Source: Henricia sp. BOLD:AAB3569 (taxonomy: Eukaryota > Echinodermata > Asteroidea > Spinulosida > Echinasteridae). Taken from it: 64,000 nt of DNA. Positions 1-13,700 of this stretch are shown piece after piece. Position 1 is the first letter of the stretch; each line of letters begins with the position of its first letter. The position numbers and the translations under genes are program-made. The stretch covers positions 2,804,501 to 2,868,500 of the forward strand of contig JBBELK010000329.1 of NCBI GenBank assembly GCA_037783545.1. The letters are read 5' to 3'. The notes beneath the pieces are model-generated. The model searched no databases and was not told where the DNA came from. It saw only the letters and a list, made by a program, of their open reading frames with translations.

Positions 1-65
1 TGAGGCTTGAACTCGGGTCTCTTTTGCTTGATAGTCCTACATTTTACCACTAGACCACTAAGTGG
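1..65 (-). repeat. tRNA-derived SINE head, reverse, cut by window edge
   Basis: Read on the minus strand, the segment has an A-box-like TGGTCTAGTGGTAAAATG and a B-box-like GAGTTCAAGCC about 30 bases later. It is too irregular for a functional tRNA. Confidence 0.4.
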
Positions 66-979
66 CTTACCAAACATTCTCAAAGTCGGCGCTATTAAGA
101 GAGTATGAATATTCATTTCAATGCACTAATCAGAAGGCACAGAATCTTCTGCGTCGTTTAGAAAAAAATTCGCAGCCACCCGCCCAGGAATGCTGGTTAC
201 TTTTCAAGCACTTTAATGGAGCACTGCCACCCCGCTAAATTTGAGTTATTTATCGACCGTAACGTCTGAGATTATTATATGAAGAACAACCTCAATTTAC
301 TTAAAATTTTACACGATGATACCTTAGTATATCTTCTTCATGGGCAGCGAATTTTCAAATCTGGGCTAGGTTATCTTTTATGAGAAAATATTGCTTCAAT
401 TTAAGGGGATTTCTGTAGGCTAGCGCTACACTCAATAGACAGGCCGGATCAAAACAGAAATAAACCCAGAATAAATTCTAATCATTCTTTTAAGAGCCAA
501 TTAGGCCACTTTTTACCCAATTTAAATGCTCTTTTAAGCGAATTTCTGAAGACGCTACAATTCGCAAAACCAAAAACAGTCAAAAAATGTATTCGGCACA
601 ATAATAGCCGTGACGTCATGCTTTGGTACCTGTACGTGCCTACATACATGCACGACTCAACTTGTTCAGAGTCCATTTGGGCAGCGTTGCCCGAGAGCGT
701 TGCATTTAAAGCCAAAATTGCCAATGTTGGTTTTAGTACTCGGCATGGCAATGCAGCCACGACACCAGCTGTGCCAGGAATGGAGTAAAGAATGCAGATT
801 GGACTGGGAACAAGTTAAGCCGCAGAAATAAAACAAAAAATCACCCATAAGCAAAACTGACATTGTTATTTCAAGCATGTGCACTGTCAATGACTAGTCT
901 GATTAGTGAGCAGAGCATGCAGCGTGCCTGTCGTCTCTGCTGGTTCTTTCCCGCCGATCATGTCGATCAGAAGGAAAAA
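66..979. other. No gene seen
   Basis: The stretch has only short chance ORFs on both strands and no exon matching the TXNDC16-like protein in phase. Confidence 0.5.
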
Positions 980-1106
980 GTACCGCTTGGGTGAGTTTTC
1001 ACAAAAGCAGCAATGTAATGTGTGAAGGTTTTCGGGGCAGACTTTGCCCCGTTTTCCTTCCCATAATACAGTTGTGCTTTTGTGCAAACTCGCCCAAGCG
1101 GTATTA
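980..1106. mobile_element. Hairpin MITE
   Basis: The arms taccgcttgggtgag... and ...cgcccaagcggta are inverted, each about 32 bases, and the centre is itself a palindrome (cggggcagactttgccccg). Confidence 0.55.
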
Positions 1107-1200
1107 GCGATAAGGTCTATACAGTACACCTTTGCCAGTTCAGACTCCATGTACATGTAGGCCCTACTACATGTAAGTCTATGGAGCATGACAATAAACC

Positions 1201-1616
1201 CAGTGGCGGATCCAGCCTCATTTAAATACAGTAATACAATGGATTTCAGGGGGTCTGACCCCCGAATTCCATTGTATTCCTGTATTTTAATGTGGAAAAA
1301 CAGGAATACAATAGATTTCAGGCGGTCCGACCGGAAATATATAAAACCCTGAGGTCGGAGGTGGTCAGAGGTACCCGGAGGTATATTTTTTTGCTAACGT
1401 GTAGTTGGTACGTTGACGGTGGCCCCGGAGCTACGCGGTATTAAAATAACAAGCCGGAGGTAGGTTATAGCATGTACTATACGGTCACAACAAATTCTAC
1501 CTCCGGGTTACCTCCGACCTCCGGCTACCTCCGGGTTTCAACGACACCCGGTCTGACCCCCTGAATTCAAATTTTCATTGTATTCCTGTATTTTAATGAG
1601 GCTGAATCCGCCTCTG
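1201..1616. mobile_element. Foldback element with terminal inverted repeats
   Basis: The left end cagtggcggatccagcctca and the right end tgaggctgaatccgcctctg are inverted. The inner part carries further inverted copies of a tccattgtattcctgtattt segment and of a motif based on acctccggg. No ORF spans it. Confidence 0.65.
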
Positions 1617-2210
1617 AAACCTTATTATTATTATTATTATTTATTCATGCCATTTCATATACAACACAAACAAGATGGGCAAAGGAGAGACAAAAGCAAT
1701 ATCAATCACTGTGGCCAAAGACCTGCCACTCCACATCAAGTAGTGAATTAAATAAACTAAGCATATATACATGTTTTGTTTTTTTGTGTTTTTTTTTTTA
1801 AAGAAATTACATTTAAAGGTGATAAATGAATAAATATCTCTATAATTAAAGTATTAATTACATGGCAATCAAAGGAGTTAAGAACTTTAGACCAACAAAC
1901 AGACCAACAAACAAACCAACACCCCATCAAAACAAAACAAAAAAAACAAAAACAAAAACAAAACTTAACAAACTTATTGACGTTCTCAATGCATTATGGA
2001 ATTGGATGACAAAATTGCCTGGCTAAGCCCAAGTGTCATAAACCTATAAAAAAAATTAACAAAACAAAGCCAATTAGGCAATAGGCTACTTTCAGTATCT
2101 GGAAGTAGTTTGGAGCCACGTTTTTGATAGGGAAAAAAATGGTTCTACTGAAAGTACATGTAGGTCTATTTAGGCTCTTTAAGCATATCCATTCAGGGTA
2201 TTTTTTCTTT
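1617..2210. repeat. Simple-sequence region
   Basis: The stretch holds (TTA)n at about 1622-1642, a T-run at 1775-1800 and CAAACAGACCAA-type low complexity at about 1890-1965. The (TTA)n next to an A+T-rich tail suggests an old retroelement end. Confidence 0.45.
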
Positions 2211-2560
2211 ATACATTGAACAAAGATTTGAATGAAATTACCTCCTGGAATTAACAGATCATCCAATTTTAAGATATACTTCCCACTTGCACTTTTGTCG
2301 CAAATGTTGCATTTTTGAGATAAATAAATGATAAAATTACGGCGCGAGCGGTCCGTGCGTAAGCACGACAACAGGGGGCGCTGTGCGCACGGAGGAATGG
2401 TTATTTTGTGCACTAACTGAATGCAATTTTTGAAGGAGAAAATGTGATTTTTTTTTTTTTATAAAGAAAAGAAACATTTGCGACAAAAGTGCAAGTTGGA
2501 AGTAGATTATCTGTTGATTCCAGGAGGTAATTTCCTTCAAATCTTTGTTCAATGTATACG
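2211..2560. mobile_element. Foldback element, 90-100 base arms
   Basis: Left arm 2211-2310 (acattgaacaaagatttgaa...gcacttttgtcgcaaatg) is repeated inverted at 2471-2560. The loop is G+C-rich and holds its own hairpin (gtgcgtaagcac). A direct repeat of tactttcagtatctg lies on both sides. Confidence 0.7.
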
Positions 2561-3470
2561 GAAAAAATAGCCATTTCAGTAAACAACAAGCCTATACTTT
2601 CAGTATCTGAAACGTACACGGTACCCCACACATGACTATACTGCATGCACAGTCAACAGCCTGAAAAAGCAGACATGGCAGACAGACAGGGAAATCACCT
2701 TGAAAAATAGGCTCGATTTCACACATTCGATTCCAAATCCATGGATTCCGACTCACATTGGTCGTTCATTTCTTGCATCATCATCGTTTCCAAACTCATT
2801 CCCCTTCGTCTCTGCCATGATCCCATGGTTCAAAAAGACCTCTTTTTGTCAATTTTGTTGATTACTTGCTGAAATGTCTACATTCTGATCTGTTTTCCTC
2901 ACGAACTTCGGCGACATTCAGGATTATTAATTTCAGGGACTTTTGCATGACACGTAAACTGGCTTCCAGTCCACATATTGTATTTCACATACGAACAGCG
3001 CACGTGTGTTCGTATGTGGACCGAAAACTAGTCTAAAATGGCGGTAACCTTCCCACGCATGCGTGATGTTAGGAAACGTAACAAATTTCTCGAGGGGGCG
3101 ATTTCTCTTGCAACAGCAGTATCCATGTCCACGCGGCCGACCTTTGACCTCTCCTAAAACTTTTACAAACACTCAACTAAAAAAGAGTCGATAGGGGCCT
3201 AAATGTACATTTATGCACTAGAATATGGAGATATTTTTTGGTGGCAGGATTTTGCTGGTGATATTTTTCCAAGTAGGCCTATTTCAGACAGGTCGGTCAG
3301 CATTTTGACCTGTTGAGCATGTTAATATTGGTTATAAACTTATGGTTATCATGGTTATTGATGTTTTATAAACAATGGAGGAATTCCTACCTCCATGTTT
3401 TAACTAGGCCTAGGCCTTTCTTCCTCCATGGCCTAACTAAGTTTAAGACAGTCATGGTGTTGTTCAAATC
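2561..3470. other. No gene seen
   Basis: Apparently unique sequence with only short ORFs; no feature I can support. Confidence 0.4.
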
Positions 3471-4056
3471 TAGCCCCATTCTGTGGCCAAATACTACGCG
3501 GGTTCCGTATCGGCGTATGCTGGCCACAGGGGCTTATGTAGACCTTTCGCGAACAACTCCGACCACCTCCATGCTCCGACCACGACTCAGTGCTTGCATT
3601 GTAAACTCATGAACTACACAGTTTCAAAAGCCGTAACTCACACTATTGTTACCTTACCTCACTCTAAAAAGATACGAATATAGGTAGGGTATCGTACGAT
3701 GCCTACTTTCCGAGAAAATACAGCGGGAATTCCACCAAAATTTCACCTTTTTCATGCAGCGCTCCATGCATCAAGTACTGTACGCACCGACGATATTGCA
3801 CATGTGCGTTGCGCCATTGATCGAAGGGTTGAATGAGAAGTGTCAACATGTTGTTGTTGTTGTATATTTTATGGCATCTTCGGCAACTATGGCCCTTTAT
3901 GCCATCAACTGTGGCCAAGCATACAGAGCCTGCTTAGTATTTGGCCACAGAATGGGGCTACCAATTTCACAAAAGAGTGTGCAGCTTGTAGCCCCATTCT
4001 GTGGCCAAATAATACGTACATGTATATAGTATTTGGCCACAAATAGAATGGGGCTA
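3471..4056. repeat. Four copies of a 25-base inverted motif
   Basis: The motif tagccccattctgtggcc (with aaatamta after it) occurs at 3471 (+), 3935 (-), 3989 (+) and 4027 (-), with a partial inverted copy near 3516. Pairs of opposite copies can form short hairpins, as in repeatedly inserted or internally deleted foldback elements. Confidence 0.65.
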
Positions 4057-4604
4057 TATATCATGGAGAAAGATGTATATGCAACTTGCAACTTTTAAAG
4101 ATGAAGATTTGTTTCCATGAAATTTTCGCACAATTAGCAATTAAGCCCTATGCATAACTTAGGCCCAGCTTATGCAATAAAAGTTGTGCAAGTTTACTTA
4201 TAAATGCATGTTGAAAAAGCTAGTTTTTGCATCTTGAACATCATGACGAAAAAAAAAATCTAACTTCAAAATAAATTTGTTTCTTTTGTCGAATATTTTC
4301 TTAAGAATGTTATATTTTTATAAAGTGCACATTAATAAAAAGAAAAATCCTCCAAAATTGAATCCACATCAAATTTTGTTAAATTTTTTTTTTCTTCGAC
4401 AAGTCACACGTGTTCAAGCTCTTAACTGGTGGTGAGATCCAACAAGCTTTAAAAAAAATATAAATTAAATAAATAATATGAAATTGGTATTTTCAATATA
4501 CGACCTGCCTCTGTGGTATTTTTCTCATTCTTCCACAAAGTGAATTCTTAATATAATTAGAAAACTTCTATTTAAACAATGTCCACTTTGTGTTCCTTGA
4601 GCAG
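4057..4604. other. A+T-rich intron, no other feature
   Basis: The stretch leads to the pyrimidine-rich acceptor at 4604. Upstream exons of the gene must lie before this window, because I see no phase-compatible exon here. Confidence 0.4.
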
Positions 4605-4717
4605 GCATAGTGTTTTGCTTAAACGATGCTCCAAGAGGAAATAGCATCTCCCAGTGCTCATCCGGGAGTGAAGCAGCTTCAGACAAAAGAAATATTCAAC
4701 AACAGTTCACAAAACAG
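4605..4717 (+). CDS. TXNDC16: Exon a of the TXNDC16-like gene (acidic/polar linker)
   Basis: The exon is bounded by an acceptor after ccttgagcag and a donor CAG/gtatag. It starts inside a codon (2 bases) and ends in phase 0, which matches the next exon. It encodes 37 residues starting IVFCLND and rich in Ser, Asn and Gln, probably the end of one thioredoxin-like module and a flexible linker. It is short and not strongly conserved by eye, so it is the least certain exon. Confidence 0.6.
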
Positions 4718-7700
4718 GTATAGATGTGGTAAATGTTTTCAGATGTTGATTTTTAGTATTATATGATAGGATTGACAATTGATAGGCACGGCAATTTTCT
4801 CGTGTTTCTAAATTCATTTCACCTTGCGTTCTCCATATTTAGGTACCTATAGTGATGTGTTTAGAATTGCATCATTTATGTCCTTTGAATTCAACGTAAT
4901 TTTTATTGATTTTGTATTGATTTTTTTTTTAGGCCAAGAAAAAAATACCTGTACGTGTTTCCTATTACAAAAAATTATTTAGAGTGGGTAGGTATCTTTT
5001 TATTTTGCTTCAAGTTTTTTTACCCGAAAAATATTAGGGTGGGGATGATGATGGTCAGTATTTTTTTTACCTTTATAAATGATAACAGTTAACAAGTTGA
5101 TGTAAAAATCACATTCTAGCACTGTACACAATATCTGAATTTAAAAAGGAGATGATTGCTGATACAAACACACAAGAGTGAGCCACATTTTTAAGCTTTT
5201 GGGGGTTAACAAAATACACATACGTTAGGTTTCAGGTAGCAACAATAAGTTTTTATTTTTTATTGAATTTTTTTAATAAAAAGATATAGGTTCCACATTA
5301 TTTTCTAGGTTTGGGCAGGTAACCGGAAGCACAGGTATTTTTTTTCTTGTCCTTATTGCTTTTGTAGCTATTCAAAATTTGTATTAAAATAATTGTAGCA
5401 AATAGAATTTTTGTTTACCTTAATTTCACGAACCATGTTATAAATATAAGCAAGAAAAACTTTGAGCATGATTTTATTACAGCACTTCAACGTGTTTGGT
5501 TTTGCTCCAAACATAAGAGCAGGAATTTTTGCATAAATTGCTTCTTTTCAGTCTTTGTTGAAGATTGCACTTCTTGTATTTTTCTGGCAATATGACTGAA
5601 ACACAATCCACTCAGATTTTTCTTTTGTTCAATTTTAGGTTTTTAAGCACAATGAAGGAATCCCAGAGTTCAGCAAGAAAGCTTTGGATAGTTTGCCAAC
5701 AACCGTAGCTGTCCTGACATTGGACAATTTTGAGCGTCATGTGATAAACCCAGAGGTCAGAGGGTCACCATTCTTGGTATGCTTCCATGCTCCTTGGGGT
5801 CGTGACCCGGGGTCGTATCTAGATGCCCTCCAGAGGTCAGCAAGAGAGTTTCATCTAGACGATGGTTCCGGGCTGAGGATTGGATCAGTTGATCTCAACC
5901 AACATGCAGAAGGTACTGCAGCAATTTCATTTTAAACTTTATTTAATTTCTGATGTAATCATTATAACTGAACCAAACAATCGTTTTGAAGGACAATGCT
6001 AATCCAGCCCGGAATCTAATCCGGCCCGGAATCGAATCCGCCAGTACTAGAATGTGGGTTCGATTCCAGGCCGTGACGTGTTGTGGCACTTGTGCTCTTG
6101 AGCAAGGCACTTAATCACACTTTTTCCGTCCTCATGGGGATGTAAAGCCGTTGGTCCAGTGTGTTAGGTTTCGGTAACGCACTTTAAAGATCCCAGAGCA
6201 TTCTTTCGTGGAGGGATTCCCCGGTGTCTCGATCTGGCCGTTTCTAATTTAACTTAGTAGTTGATAGTTATTCGAATATCTATGTTAATTGATCCCATTC
6301 CTGTAATTGGCGGTCCTTCCGCTGTTGGATGTGGTGAATAAATAAATAAAAATCCACGTGGTCTTTTGGTGATCCAAACAATCTAATGATTCTGCACACT
6401 TTGAAGTTGCTGGACGCGTTTCTACATGAGTGGGGCTTACTGGATCAGTCTCTATTAGGCACCATACCAGAAACTAATTTTGTTACTTTGGTGAGTTGCA
6501 CATCCAGTGTTCTCCAAAGCCACTTTTAACTGGGCACCCTGCCCTATTAAAACTGTATGCATCTCAATGCACTTGAGATACATACAGTTGTAGTTAGAAC
6601 TTTACATACAACTGTGTTAAAACTAGTGTGCTTAAACTTGCGTTGTCACCATTTTTGTAACAGTCTTTACTAAAGTCGTGATTTTGTGAAATTCCTCACG
6701 TGCTTGCAGTACATCAAACATAGCTTGCACACCTTGCAATGGTTCGGGTAGTCCTGTTTACCATTTTGGGTGATGATGGTAGTAGTGTACATGTATGTAA
6801 ACTTCTGACTTCAACTGTATGCGCATGTACTGGGTGGGACCTTCGGCAGCCGAGCTAGAAATATTATCGGGGAGAATCCCTTATTCCCTTCTCTTTACAA
6901 ATACATTGTCTGGGAGTATCTTTACACAACACACTGGACCTATGGCTTACATCCCATCTGAAGGATAGAGTACTTGGGGTAAAGTGCCTTGCTCAAGAGC
7001 AAACGAACCTTGAGTGGTTTCGAACTCACAATCTTAGGGTGTTTCTACCTGCAACTTGCAAGTCCATAACCTAAATCATACAACCCCAGTACTCCCATGC
7101 TTAGAATGTGAATGCATCTGGGAATACCAAAATGTATCTGGAAATACCAAAATGTTTATATTGACTTGTTCATTCACAGTTGTGACGCGCTGGGTAGATG
7201 CCACCTACGCCAAGGGTGTTCCATTCTCTGTATTGTTCTGGTGGAAAGAAACGGCAGACCAAGGTTAGTGCTAAAGTCTTGTCTCTGCTTTTTGAGGCTT
7301 ACTATTCTAAAAGTCTAATGCTGGAGGGACACAATAATTATTAATATTATTATAATTATAAATTAGAAATGGCCAGAAACCCTGGGGAATCCCCTTGCGC
7401 TTCATGAAAGAATGCTCTGGGATCTTTAAAGTGCATTACTGTTACCTACCACACTGGACCAACGGCTTTACATCCCTTCCGAAGGATGGAGCAAGTGTGG
7501 TTGAGTGCCTTGCTCAAGGGCACAGGTACCGCAGCCGGGGGGAGGTTTGAACCTGCAACCCTAAGTTTTCACCTATGATTTCCCATAACATTAATACCCG
7601 GGTTAAAATGTCAGATGCTTGTCATTAAAGGAACACACCGGCTTTGTTGGGCTATTTTGGGCTCGAAATAGACCCATACATTATTCTGAAGCGCCTTCGA

Positions 7701-10700
7701 GAGTAAATTAGATATATCACGTGACTTTTCGGAACCAAATTCTGGTTCCGAAAAGTCACGTGGTCTTGTGAGTTAGTTGTATTTCCAGCCGTATAAAAGT
7801 TTGTTACTGCAGAACTGCACCAAATTCAACTCTGATTTCCCCCCAATATTTATAAGTAATTGACAAAAGAGAGACTATTTATACAGGTATGAAACAAAGT
7901 TAAACATAAGTATGAAAATTCGAACATAAAACGGGAGCGAGCGCGTGCTACGGCAGGCTACCATGGAGTGTAGGATATTTGCCCCGCGCAGCACGGCAAA
8001 TAGCCTGAGTGCACACACGGCTGGGCGTGTTGCTTTGGTGTACGTTTGTGAAGAAAAAAACATCATGCCAACTCCTCAAAAGAAAACGGAAATTCCTATT
8101 CGGTCGTCCGGGCTGTCCAGTGAAATCGTGAGCAGAAAATTTGAGATATCTTGAGCAGAAGAAGAGCGAATCGTTTGTGACAAAGTTGTGAGGCTCGCGC
8201 GTAGTTGCAACGGCTGGTTAAGCGTATAACCCGTCTTTTGACTGTTTTTGTTAATTTTGCACTTCTTTAGTAAATTACGGGATATTTTGATGATCTTTTT
8301 TCACAACGACTATCAAAAAAGTATTGTCAATGCTGCTACATCACTAAATCATGTAAACAGTAGGCTGGTGTGTACCTTTAATTGTTTCAAATTTTTTTAA
8401 ATTTCCAAATTGAGAACCTTTTGTGCTACAGGTCTAGTTCTACATCAGAAGCTATTCCCCAATGTTGTCCCAACGCCTTGGAATGTTGCAACCTTCCTTG
8501 AGGAGAACCAAGTACCAGTCATCAATGCACAGGGGGAGGAGCTACAGTATTCACCATGGGCGGGGCATCATCTTGACCATGAGGTAATGTCCACCTCTCT
8601 TTCATTAGCAAGGCGGCCAGACTCCTCTGTCGAGTTTGCTGTGGGGGGTTCACCACTCCTCCCACACAGCGAGTCTGTTTACCTTCCCAGTATGATGCTG
8701 GTACCCATTTATACACCTGGGAGAGGAGAGGCAAGTGAGGCAAAGCGCCTTGCCTAAGGGCACAAGACATTAGTTGCAATGTCACCCACTCAACCCATCA
8801 CAACTGAGAGGGATTTAGTTAAAGGCAGAACAGATGATTTGTAAACCGTTACAAATAGTTTCATCTCCCTGTGTGATTGAAGATATGTATGATTAAAACC
8901 AACCTGGGTAAAAGTCAGCTTTAAAAAAAGCTTTACAGTCACTTCGCCCAAAAACCACTTCGCCCTGAACCACAGCCTGTGCACGAAGTGTTTTTGAGGC
9001 TAAGTGTCATTCGGGCGAAGTGGTGTTTGGGCGAAGTGGTGTTTGGGCGAAGTGGTTTTGGGGCGAAATGGTTCAGGGCGAAGTGGTTTTGGGGTGAACT
9101 TAATTTTCGTCTAATGAGACGAACATTAATTGTTTAACTCATTTCTAAAGACTATAGCACTTCAGACAAAACCATTTTCGGGGAAGTTTACTACCGTCAT
9201 CTTGTTTATACTATGTAAGTTACAATGTATGTGTAAATCTGTGAACATTTCTGATTTTCGAGATTCCAAATATTGAGCTTTAAGTCACATAAACTGCAAC
9301 AGTGAAATTTTTGTATGATCTGTGCTAAGCAAGAGAATAAAATGAAAACATCTTGCTTTTCCTCAACATTCATAAAGGGGAGAAGTTACATTTCAAATTC
9401 ATAATTCACAACAATATGTTTGATATTTCCTGTGTTTGTTTTTATAGATTTCCTGTGGTTTTACAAGCAACAAACCTGGCGTGTGCACTAGTGATGCAAA
9501 TACCACAATTGGAGGAACATCCGACAACAGCCAGGGCTTTTGTAATAGCCCACGCACAGGGAAAAAATCAAACATCAAAAGGGAGTCGGAAATGAAACCT
9601 GGTGAACCACAGAAATCTGTTTGGATTAAAAAGGTATGTTCATAGGGTTTGAAATGTTTTTGCCGAAACTTTTCCTTTTAAACTCGCTGCTGGCTTGCAG
9701 CCCAATTATTATCGAATTGCATCTGACATGTGGCGGAAGGTCATTGCTAACAATTGACTTTAAACATTATAAGCAAATTTGGCTTTTGTTTAAAAATGCA
9801 TGTTCAGATTTTTCCAGATTTCGTTTTAAGCTAACAATCCGTCATATAAAATACCTCTCCAAAATATTATCCATGATGGAAGAAAACAGGAAATTTGCAA
9901 TCTTTAAAGGCAGAGGCTCGTCAGCAATGCGCGCGTGACAAATTCGTGCCACGAAATACGCAGCTCCATGCCTTTGCTACATGGAGCTGCGTATTTCGTG
10001 GCACGAATTTGGCGCGCGTATTGCTGACGAGCTTTTGCCTTTAATCTGGATGTAGAAGCAAAAAGGTAACCTAATAAATTAGTTTACAAAACATCGGTGG
10101 TTTTTTGACGATATCCTTGAAAATATGCGGATTGACAATGCAAAATTTCAGAATGGTAAGGAGAAAAATGTGACAAATGATATGGTATCAAAATCTCAAC
10201 ACCCATGGGAAAATGGGGGTCAAAAATGTGATCTGAAACGCTCTGCATCAGGTTGGCGTAGCGGTACTTTCCTCGCCTTCCACCTCTGTGGCCCTGGTTC
10301 GAATCCCGTCCGGGTCAGTATGTGGATTGGGTTCTCAGTCCCTGCTTGATTCCGTGGGTTTTTCCCTATACAGAAGGGGTTTTCCTCCCATCTCTAAAAC
10401 TGAGCGTTTCTTCATCGTCTTCTCTTCACAGGTTTCTTCAGGCTTACGAGCTACAGTGCCTCGGGCACTTTTGGGGAATCCTTGGTTTCAGTACCAGAAA
10501 GAATTAGTAATATTATACAAATATTGACTGCAATGAGGGGCATGGTTAAGATTATAGGCCCAAGGTGATCTCGAAGCCATGACTATGCCCCGAGGCGGAA
10601 GCCGAGGGGCATAGTCATGGCTTCGAGATCACCGAGGGCCTATAATCTTAACCATGACCCGAATAAACAGCAGTCAATATTTGTTTTATATACCGAAAGT

Positions 10701-13700
10701 GTAGATTTTTGTCATCTGGTTGGTTAAATGTAACGATACATCATACAGTCATGACAGTGGTCTTTCGAGTTTCGATTTCGGAAGCTGGTCTACGGCGGAA
10801 AAGTTGTATATTTACAGCAAACATTTGTAGCATAATCACCTGGCACTTTAGTAGCACATTTCACCTGACACAGTTTTCACTGTAGGCCACTTCTCTTACT
10901 TTCTTAAGGACTTCATCATCTACGACAGACGTCGAGATTCCGCCATTACCGTCCCGATGAATGTTTACGTGAAGCGCCCAGCTGCATAGTTGGTGCACAG
11001 CTATGCTAACACATGTAATGCGCGCGTCCGGAACCCGCTAAATGACTATGCCCGGGGCATGGCAAAGACTATTGCCCGGTGGGCATATACGCGCCGGGTC
11101 TAGCTGATTCAATGCCCCCACTTTTAACCAATCAGATGACAGGAATCTATGCATGAGGTATATAACAATAATTATGTTACAGACGTTGAATAAATCACTA
11201 GTGAAACATTTAATTCTTTCTCCAACAGAAACACAGTGCTTCGTCAAGCCTTCCACAAATCGGCAACATTCCTCGAGTCAAGGATTCCACCTGGTCTAGC
11301 ATCGTAGAGCGTTCTCAAGGATCACCTGTACCATGGTCTCAAGACATTGCTCCTACTACACTAGCTGTCTTCATCCAGGCTGAATGCAGCAGCTGCAGAC
11401 GCAAAATGGCCGTCTTTGAGTTAGTTCTCAAAGCAGTAAACATGATTGGTAAGAATCTCTCTAAGTTTAATGATTTAGTTTTGAATTTTTATTTTAACTT
11501 TATATTCTGCAGAAATAAGTTTAATTCAACTGTTGTGATCTTGCAAAACCTCAAGTTTTCAATGCATAGTTCCGACCTGTCAATCAAGCTGAACCCGCCG
11601 ACCAATCACAACAGAGCTAGCAGACGGCGCCCACATAGGTCAAAGTAATGCAATTAGCACAAACAATCACGCGATTTTCTGCCCATACAGTTTGAATGTT
11701 GTATGCGCCAGTGACCGGGTGAATTTTGGTTTCAATGTCGGGCGATTCGCTGTTCAAAGGTAGGAAAGCGCTTTTTTATGAATATATGTCATCTCTGCAT
11801 TACTATCCCTTTGCTCAGTGTGTGCTACGGTAACTGTCGACCCTAAAACATAAATACCTTTGAGTTTTCTCCAATGAATCTGTGCTTTCCATGCCGAGTC
11901 CCGTTGCTTTGTACGTTGTGTCGCCATTTTTTTGCGATGGCTTGTGAGCACACAGCAACAGTATCTAAGGGGCGGGGTTAACTGGGCAATCTCGGAACTA
12001 TGCATTGTCAGCAAAAAGCCAGGGGTGTTAAACTTGAAAGGCGCCCTCTGGTGGCCACCAGATTTTAAAGCACACAGTAGAAGCATTTGAGTTATAGAGG
12101 GCACCATTTTCTAGATGGTGTTTTTCATAGAGCAAGTTCGATCAAGCAACTATAGTTCACTATAGTCGACTAGAGTCCTTTGAACAATTGAAATTACCCG
12201 TTGTTCGAGGGACTCTAGTCGACTATAGTGAACTATAGTTGCTTGATTGAACTTGGCCTTAAGTGCTGCATTATACTAGGTGAAACATTGGCTTTCACCA
12301 CTTTCCTAACTTGCAAATATTTCAAATTTTCCATTATTTGAAAAGTTTGTGACCGGAATAAACTGCCAAAACAGCTCTAGACAGATAGTCCAGGCTTCTT
12401 TTTTTACCAATAACTCTAAACTGTTTTTCGTGTGGATTACGTTTAAACAATTTCTGGGTCTCATATCTCTTCCATATATAGATGGAGCAGCAATGTATAT
12501 CATGAACTGCACGTCAGATCCAGTAACATGTTCCCAACTACGCGTTCTCGGATTCCCTACCTTAATAGCCTTTCGTGGGTACAGTCAGCTAGGCAGTGAG
12601 CATTGCATTATGGAAGGACATACTAACCAGCTCATACGTATGGACTTTCATGGCGTGCTTCAGGTTAATACACACACTTCATTTGAAAAATTACAGGCAT
12701 TTTTTTAACATTGGTTTTAGTACGGCCGTGTCCACCTGTCTTACCGAATTTGAAGTAAATCGACGCTACTCATGAAATCAACTGTGCAATCTTTCACTCT
12801 TGTAGGGCAATTTCTGGGTATGTGCTTACAACCGTCTGCCTCATATCATAAGGACTGGTCATGAGGAATTTTAATATTTTGTCTGATTTTTTTGATGAAG
12901 ATTTTGAGTAACAACAAATTAAAGTTGTCTGGCAATCCAAACACATGTTCACTATAGCTGAGCAACTTTGATTTTTTTCTTAACTTTTCCTGTAGTTAGT
13001 CCTAATTTCAATGGTTAATCAACAGAAAACAATTCAATTAAAGGCCATTGTATCATTTGCAATGACCCAATTTTGTTTTTCATGAGTTGACAAGAAAACC
13101 TTACTCAAAGTGTTGATAGCAATGATAACAAACACCACATGAATTTATTTTCGTCAAAAATGGTATTTCATGTCATGTTGGAAATTGACAACCGAAGGTG
13201 CGTTTCTAAAAAAAGTACCATTAACTTGTACACAAAATCCATATATAGTTTTTCAAGGTTTTCTGAAGCATTGATGCATCTATGTAGCTAAAATTTCTTG
13301 AGGCTAGTTTACCAACATTCTTCCTTAGATATGTTACACTCTTATTCCCCGAATCTGCAAAAAGTTGTATTTTGCGAATGATACATAGGGCCTTTAATTG
13401 TTAAAAGGGCTGTGCTATTCTTTGTAAATTTGTCTTCCTATTTAGAAAGTGCTCTCAAAGCTCTGTCAGTCGCATCTTTTGCTCGGTTGTTTTCAAAGAT
13501 TTTGCAATGTCTTCTTTTGTTCAACAGGAAAAACCAATCATGGAATGGTTCTCGGAGATCTCACTTCTAGCAGTCAAGCAACTAGCAAGCATGAAACAGT
13601 TTAAACAGTCAGTGTACCAGGTACAGTAGAATCTCGTTAAGTTGAAACCGGATACCTCGAAAATCTGTTTACCTCGAAGTAATGTCACATTCCCGAAATA

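Noticed and set aside
5684..5935. Gene start at 5684
   Set aside because: The codon is TTG inside an exon that starts at 5639 in phase with an upstream exon, and the frame after 5912 is intron.
9353..9595. 80-codon frame covering exon e in another phase
   Set aside because: Its phase fits neither neighbour, while the chosen frame is open across the whole exon and joins both.
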